From Methylotenera_A sp049687015 (GTDB lineage Bacteria; Pseudomonadota; Gammaproteobacteria; Burkholderiales; Methylophilaceae), in assembly GCA_049687015.1 (NCBI GenBank), contig JBAVIP010000040.1, positions 18,195 to 82,194 on the forward strand: 64,000 nucleotides of DNA, given 5' to 3'. Position numbers and translations under genes: made by a program. Below are positions 60,567-64,000 of this stretch, piece by piece. Position 1 is the stretch's first letter; every line of letters begins with the position of its first letter. The notes beneath the pieces were generated by a model. That model searched no databases. It saw only the letters and a list, made by a program, of their open reading frames with translations, and had not been told where the DNA came from.

Positions 60567-61181
60567 ATGAAGTTGAACGTTCCTACCATGCTCACATGGC
60601 TGCGTATTTTGCTGATCCCTATATTTGTCGGCGCGTTTTACTGGCCTGAAAATCTGCATACATTAGGTGCCATGCCTTCGCACTGGGTGAATCTTTTCAC
60701 AACCGCAGTATTTGCGATTGCGTCTTTTACCGATTGGCTGGATGGCTATCTAGCACGACGTTGGCATCAAACCTCGGCATTCGGTGCGTTTTTAGACCCC
60801 GTAGCAGATAAGTTGATGGTGGCTGCAGCGCTTATCGTGCTGGTTGAATTTGGGCGTGTTGGCGCGATTGTTTCCTTGATTATTATAGGTCGAGAAATTG
60901 CCGTAAGTGCGTTACGTGAATGGATGGCGGGCGATGGACAGAGTAGTAGCGTAGCTGTTGCGATGATAGGTAAAATTAAGACAGCCGTACAAATGCTGGC
61001 GATATTGTTTTTGCTGTATTGGGATAACATTCATCTGGGTGACCTGGGTATCTTGGGTAATTGGGGCACATTTAAAACCCAGATTGTTGGACATGTGCTG
61101 ATTGTAATTGCCGCATTTTTAACATTGCTATCAATGGCTTATTACTTGAAAGTGGCTTGCCCAAAAATAAAAGTCAAATAA
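60567..61181 (+). CDS. pgsA: CDP-diacylglycerol--glycerol-3-phosphate 3-phosphatidyltransferase
   Basis: Commits to phosphatidylglycerol synthesis in the inner membrane. The 204 residues have several helices and the CDP-alcohol phosphotransferase motif DWLDGYLARRWHQTSAFG followed by AFLDPVADK (about 56-82; pattern DG-x2-AR-x8-G-x3-D-x3-D). Downstream of uvrC and upstream of tRNA-Gly. Confidence 0.96.
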   Translation: MKLNVPTMLTWLRILLIPIFVGAFYWPENLHTLGAMPSHWVNLFTTAVFAIASFTDWLDGYLARRWHQTSAFGAFLDPVADKLMVAAALIVLVEFGRVGAIVSLIIIGREIAVSALREWMAGDGQSSSVAVAMIGKIKTAVQMLAILFLLYWDNIHLGDLGILGNWGTFKTQIVGHVLIVIAAFLTLLSMAYYLKVACPKIKVK

Positions 61182-61207
61182 ATAAGCACCTAGAGCGTCA
61201 TTTAGTC

Positions 61208-61235
61208 TTGACAGTATTCTGAAAATCGCTAAAAT
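61208..61235 (+). promoter_or_regulatory. Sigma-70 promoter of tRNA-Gly
   Basis: TTGACA at 61208-61213, 16-bp spacer, TAAAAT at 61230-61235, about 14 bp before the tRNA 5' end. Near-consensus. Confidence 0.75.
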
Positions 61236-61249
61236 GCTCGCTTCTTAAC

Positions 61250-61325
61250 GCGGGAATAGCTCAGCTGGTAGAGCGCAACCTTGCCAAGGTTGAGGTCGCG
61301 AGTTCGAGCCTCGTTTCCCGCTCCA
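61250..61325 (+). tRNA. tRNA-Gly (anticodon GCC)
   Basis: 76 nt including an encoded CCA. Acceptor stem GCGGGAA pairs with TTTCCCGC minus the discriminator T; the D loop is AGCTCAGCTGGTAGAGC; the anticodon loop is CTTGCCAAG with GCC; the T loop is GTTCGAG. All helices are complete. Confidence 0.97.
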
Positions 61326-61359
61326 TTATAATTACTTTAACTAGTTCAGTTAAAAGTAT

Positions 61360-61395
61360 AAAACGGCGAATGCAATCATGCTTTCGCCGTTTTAG
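61360..61395 (+). terminator. Terminator-like hairpin between the two tRNA genes
   Basis: AAAACGGCGAA (from 61360) pairs with TTCGCCGTTTT (ending 61393) around a 12-base loop. Strong stem with a short T-tract; it may end the tRNA-Gly transcript or help separate the two tRNAs. Confidence 0.6.
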
Positions 61396-61432
61396 TTTAA
61401 AGCACTTTGTTTAATGTATCGTTAAACATCAC

Positions 61433-61506
61433 GGCGCGATAGCAAAGCGGTTATGCCGCGGCCTGCAAAGCCGTTTAGACCAGTTCGACTCTGGTTCGCG
61501 CCTCCA
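61433..61506 (+). tRNA. tRNA-Cys (anticodon GCA)
   Basis: 74 nt including an encoded CCA. Acceptor GGCGCGA pairs with TCGCGCC; the anticodon loop is CCTGCAAAG with GCA; the T arm is CCAGTTCGACTCTGG. The Gly-Cys pairing after pgsA is conserved in proteobacteria. Confidence 0.97.
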
Positions 61507-61646
61507 ATCCCCCGAATACCCTATAAAACACTGCTCTTTTTGGTATAAAGCTTGCTAGCAATATGTCGTAATGTGCTGTAATACATTGTAGATATTGCTA
61601 AATGTTGATACATTACATTAAATGAAAATTTTAACAGGTTGAAGTG

Positions 61647-63842
61647 ATGAGCTTAGATAAAATAAGCCCAGAAAATATTACTTTGGAAAATAGAGAGTTA
61701 GCGCAGCTGACTGAAAACCAACCCAATGTGAGCGATTCACTACTGGGTTGTTTATTATTAGCCTGCCGCACACATCAGGTGGCGACCACTAAAGATGCGC
61801 TCACCAGCGGCTTGCCTCTACGTAACGGCAAAATGACGCCTGCATTGTTTAAGCGTGCTGCTGAGCGTGCCAATCTGGCCGTTACCACGCTTAAAAAACC
61901 ACTTAACCAAATCCGCACAGAATTTCTGCCAGTCACCTTGCTGTTAAAAAATGACGAAGCCTGCATGTTAGCCGGAGTTGACGTAGAAGCGAAAATCGCA
62001 AGCGTGATATATCCTGAGCTAGGCGATGCAGAAGTGGCTGTGCCTTTGGCAGAAATTGTCACGCAATACGCTGGCTACATGATCGTTACAAAACCAAAAT
62101 ATGTGTTTGATAAACGTGCGCCAGTGGTGGGAAAGGTGCGCCTGAAACATTGGTTTTGGGGCACTCTGGCCGAAAATAGCCATATCTACCGCGATGTGAT
62201 GGTGGCGGCATTCGTAGTAAACATATTCGCACTTGCCATGCCAATGTTTACCATGAATGTATATGACCGAGTGGTGCCAAACCGTTCAATAGAAACGCTT
62301 TGGGTGATGGCGATTGGCGTATCAATTATTGTGATTGGTGACCTGATATTGCGCACCATGCGCGGTTATTTTCTCGATTGGGCCAGTACGCGCATCGATG
62401 TGAAGCTAAGCGCACGTATTATGGAGCAGGTATTAGGCACGCGCCTGGAGCTGCGGCCTAACTCTGTGGGCTCGCTGGCCAGTAATTTGCGTTCATTTGA
62501 AAGTGTACGGGATTTCATCACTTCTGCCACGGTGACGACATTGATTGACGTGCCGTTCGGACTTATTTTTATTGCTGTGATGGCCTGGATTTCTTTGCCT
62601 ATGGTAGTTCCTGTCATTATCGGCGGCATTGTTATGCTGGTGTATGCATTCAGCGTGCAAACCAAAATGCATGAGCTGTCAGAAACCATGTATCGCGCTA
62701 GCGCAGCACGCAACGCAACGCTCATTGAAAGTTTAGTTGGCTTGGAAACCGTAAAAGCCATTGGTATCGAAGGTGCCATGCAGCGTAAATGGGAGCATAG
62801 TGCCAGTTTTTTAACTGAAGTAGGCAGCAAATTACGCCTGCTTTCGCAGTCGATTAACAATGGCTCTAATGCTATTCAGCAGATAACCACCGTTGCGCTA
62901 GTGTTGTTGGGCGTGTATTTGGTAACCAACGGCGACCTTACTATGGGCGGTTTGATAGCAAGCACAATGCTGGCCTCGCGCGCGCTGGCGCCCATTTCGC
63001 AAACTGCCGGCTTGCTCACGCAATACCATACTGCATCCACATCGCTAGAATCTCTAAATGGCATTATGGATAAACCAGTGGAGCGACCACTTAATTCTAA
63101 CTTTTTATCACGTCCCACTTTTAAAGGCGATATCGAGTTCAGAGAAGTCAGTTTTAATTATCCGGGGGCTGAAGAAAGTGCTTTAACCAAGGTTTCGTTC
63201 AAGATTAAAGCGGGTGAGCATGTGGCCTTATTGGGGCGTATGGGTTCAGGTAAAACGACCATACATAAACTGATACTCGGGCTTTATCAGCCTACAGAAG
63301 GCGCGATTTTAATAGATGGCATTGATGCGCGCCAAATTGACCCTGCCGAGCTACGCCGATGTGTGGGCTATGTGCAGCAAGATACGCACTTATTCTATGG
63401 CACTATGCGCGAGAATTTAACCATCGCATCGCCACATGCGGACGATGCCGCTGTGCTGGCCGCTGCACATGCAGGAGGCATTGATGACTTTATCAATGGT
63501 CACCCTAAAGGCTTTGATTTGCTGGTGGGAGAGCGTGGCGAGACCCTTTCTGGCGGTCAAAAGCAGGGCGTTGGTATTGCGCGGGCTTTAATCACCAAGC
63601 CAAGCATCATATTGTTGGATGAGCCCACCAGCGCAATGGATCACTCTGGCGAGGATGCGGTAAAAAGCCGTTTGATGGAAGCGTCGAATGGCAAAACGGT
63701 GGTGCTGATTTCGCATCGCTCTGGGCTGTTTGATTTAGTTAACCGCATTATTGTGGTTGATTCTGGCAGAGTGGTGGCTGATGGCGCCAAAGATCAGGTA
63801 ATTGAGGCATTGCGTACCGGCAAGATTGCCAAGGCACTGTGA
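61647..63842 (+). CDS. Type I secretion ABC permease/ATPase (LapB-like)
   Basis: Inner-membrane exporter of large adhesins or toxins, 731 residues. It has an N-terminal C39-like domain (about 25-150) that looks catalytically degenerate (DSLLGCLLLACRTHQ; no QxxxxDC motif), a six-helix ABC membrane domain (about 175-450) and an ATPase with Walker A GRMGSGKTT (about 528), signature LSGGQKQGVGIARAL (about 635) and Walker B IILLDEPTS with H-loop SHR. I chose the ATG at 61647 over a GTG at 61644. The adaptor gene follows; the cargo and outer-membrane partner are outside the window. Confidence 0.93.
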   Translation: MSLDKISPENITLENRELAQLTENQPNVSDSLLGCLLLACRTHQVATTKDALTSGLPLRNGKMTPALFKRAAERANLAVTTLKKPLNQIRTEFLPVTLLLKNDEACMLAGVDVEAKIASVIYPELGDAEVAVPLAEIVTQYAGYMIVTKPKYVFDKRAPVVGKVRLKHWFWGTLAENSHIYRDVMVAAFVVNIFALAMPMFTMNVYDRVVPNRSIETLWVMAIGVSIIVIGDLILRTMRGYFLDWASTRIDVKLSARIMEQVLGTRLELRPNSVGSLASNLRSFESVRDFITSATVTTLIDVPFGLIFIAVMAWISLPMVVPVIIGGIVMLVYAFSVQTKMHELSETMYRASAARNATLIESLVGLETVKAIGIEGAMQRKWEHSASFLTEVGSKLRLLSQSINNGSNAIQQITTVALVLLGVYLVTNGDLTMGGLIASTMLASRALAPISQTAGLLTQYHTASTSLESLNGIMDKPVERPLNSNFLSRPTFKGDIEFREVSFNYPGAEESALTKVSFKIKAGEHVALLGRMGSGKTTIHKLILGLYQPTEGAILIDGIDARQIDPAELRRCVGYVQQDTHLFYGTMRENLTIASPHADDAAVLAAAHAGGIDDFINGHPKGFDLLVGERGETLSGGQKQGVGIARALITKPSIILLDEPTSAMDHSGEDAVKSRLMEASNGKTVVLISHRSGLFDLVNRIIVVDSGRVVADGAKDQVIEALRTGKIAKAL

Positions 63843-63852
63843 CCAAAGTGCT

Positions 63853-64000
63853 ATGAGTGGAAAAAATAATATGAGTGAAGGTTTATTCAAAAAGATAGGC
63901 GCTTTTAACAATTTTCTTAAAGGCCAGTCATGGCTTACCAAGCCGATTTATTACATGGTAGATCGAGCAGTTCCTACAGAAACTCGCGATAACCTGGCAT
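63853..64000 (+). CDS. Start of a probable HlyD/LapC-type membrane fusion protein (3' partial)
   Basis: The open frame from the ATG at 63853 runs to the window end (49 codons); a second ATG at 63871 has GGA upstream and may be the real start. Visible residues (SEGLFKKIGAFNNFLKGQS) form a basic, helical cytoplasmic N-terminus, as expected before the transmembrane helix of a HlyD adaptor. The identity rests mostly on position 10 bp after the LapB-like gene. Confidence 0.6.
   Translation, partial: MSGKNNMSEGLFKKIGAFNNFLKGQSWLTKPIYYMVDRAVPTETRDNLA

Overview
The window looks like chromosome from a betaproteobacterium. Base composition is moderate (mid-40s % GC by eye), and the conserved blocks fit that class: aceE-aceF, surE-pcm-nlpD, sdhCDAB-sdhE, uvrC-pgsA-tRNA-Gly-tRNA-Cys, and recJ next to an RpfE-like gene. 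The combination of a methylcitrate cycle with an otherwise compact central metabolism suggests a Methylophilaceae (Methylotenera-like) methylotroph. That assignment is inference: no methanol or methylamine dehydrogenase gene lies here. I saw no rRNA, insertion sequence, prophage or CRISPR array.

Layout. 1-8.2 kb: a membrane-anchored alpha-2-macroglobulin gene (its start lies before the window) and pbpC. 8.2-9.2 kb: a lone zinc-ribbon protein ending in a PD-(D/E)XK nuclease domain that resembles DUF1887/Card1. 9.3-13.4 kb: aceF and aceE. 13.5-19.9 kb: an M17 aminopeptidase, a Crp/Fnr regulator and a decaying sulfide-response locus. That locus holds a TauE/SafE permease, a DUF442 phosphatase, a frameshifted ArsR/BigR-like gene, an AT-rich operator and the broken tail of an ETHE1-type persulfide dioxygenase. 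A YHS/pentapeptide protein and a glycine-zipper protein follow. 20-34.9 kb: housekeeping and redox genes (recJ, a BI-1 family gene, tadA, pirin, yceI, an OYE reductase, a nitroreductase, a WCDPC thioredoxin, nlpD-pcm-surE, a four-gene operon of NYN protein, wrbA, hugZ-like and DUF2069 genes, and purB).

35-54.8 kb is the most interesting part. A tightly coupled minus-strand operon, CitE-like/MaoC/CitE-like/prpB/prpC/prpD, is divergent from a GntR-UTRA regulator. The regulator is followed on the plus strand by a short malic enzyme, sdhCDAB, sdhE, a third CitE-like lyase, an acyl-CoA ligase, class I fumarase and acnB. Together these encode the methylcitrate cycle except malate-to-oxaloacetate oxidation. 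Fused to it is a MaoC hydratase plus C-C lyase module that could interconvert mesaconyl-CoA, methylmalyl-CoA and propionyl-CoA plus glyoxylate. Three palindromic elements of 103-117 bp, each centred on short arms around a 5-nt loop, sit in the gaps of this cluster.

54.9-64 kb: membrane proteins, rlmJ, a zinc CDF exporter, a family 5 uracil-DNA glycosylase, a 59-residue tautomerase, uvrC, pgsA, two tRNA genes, and the start of a type I secretion locus that runs off the window.
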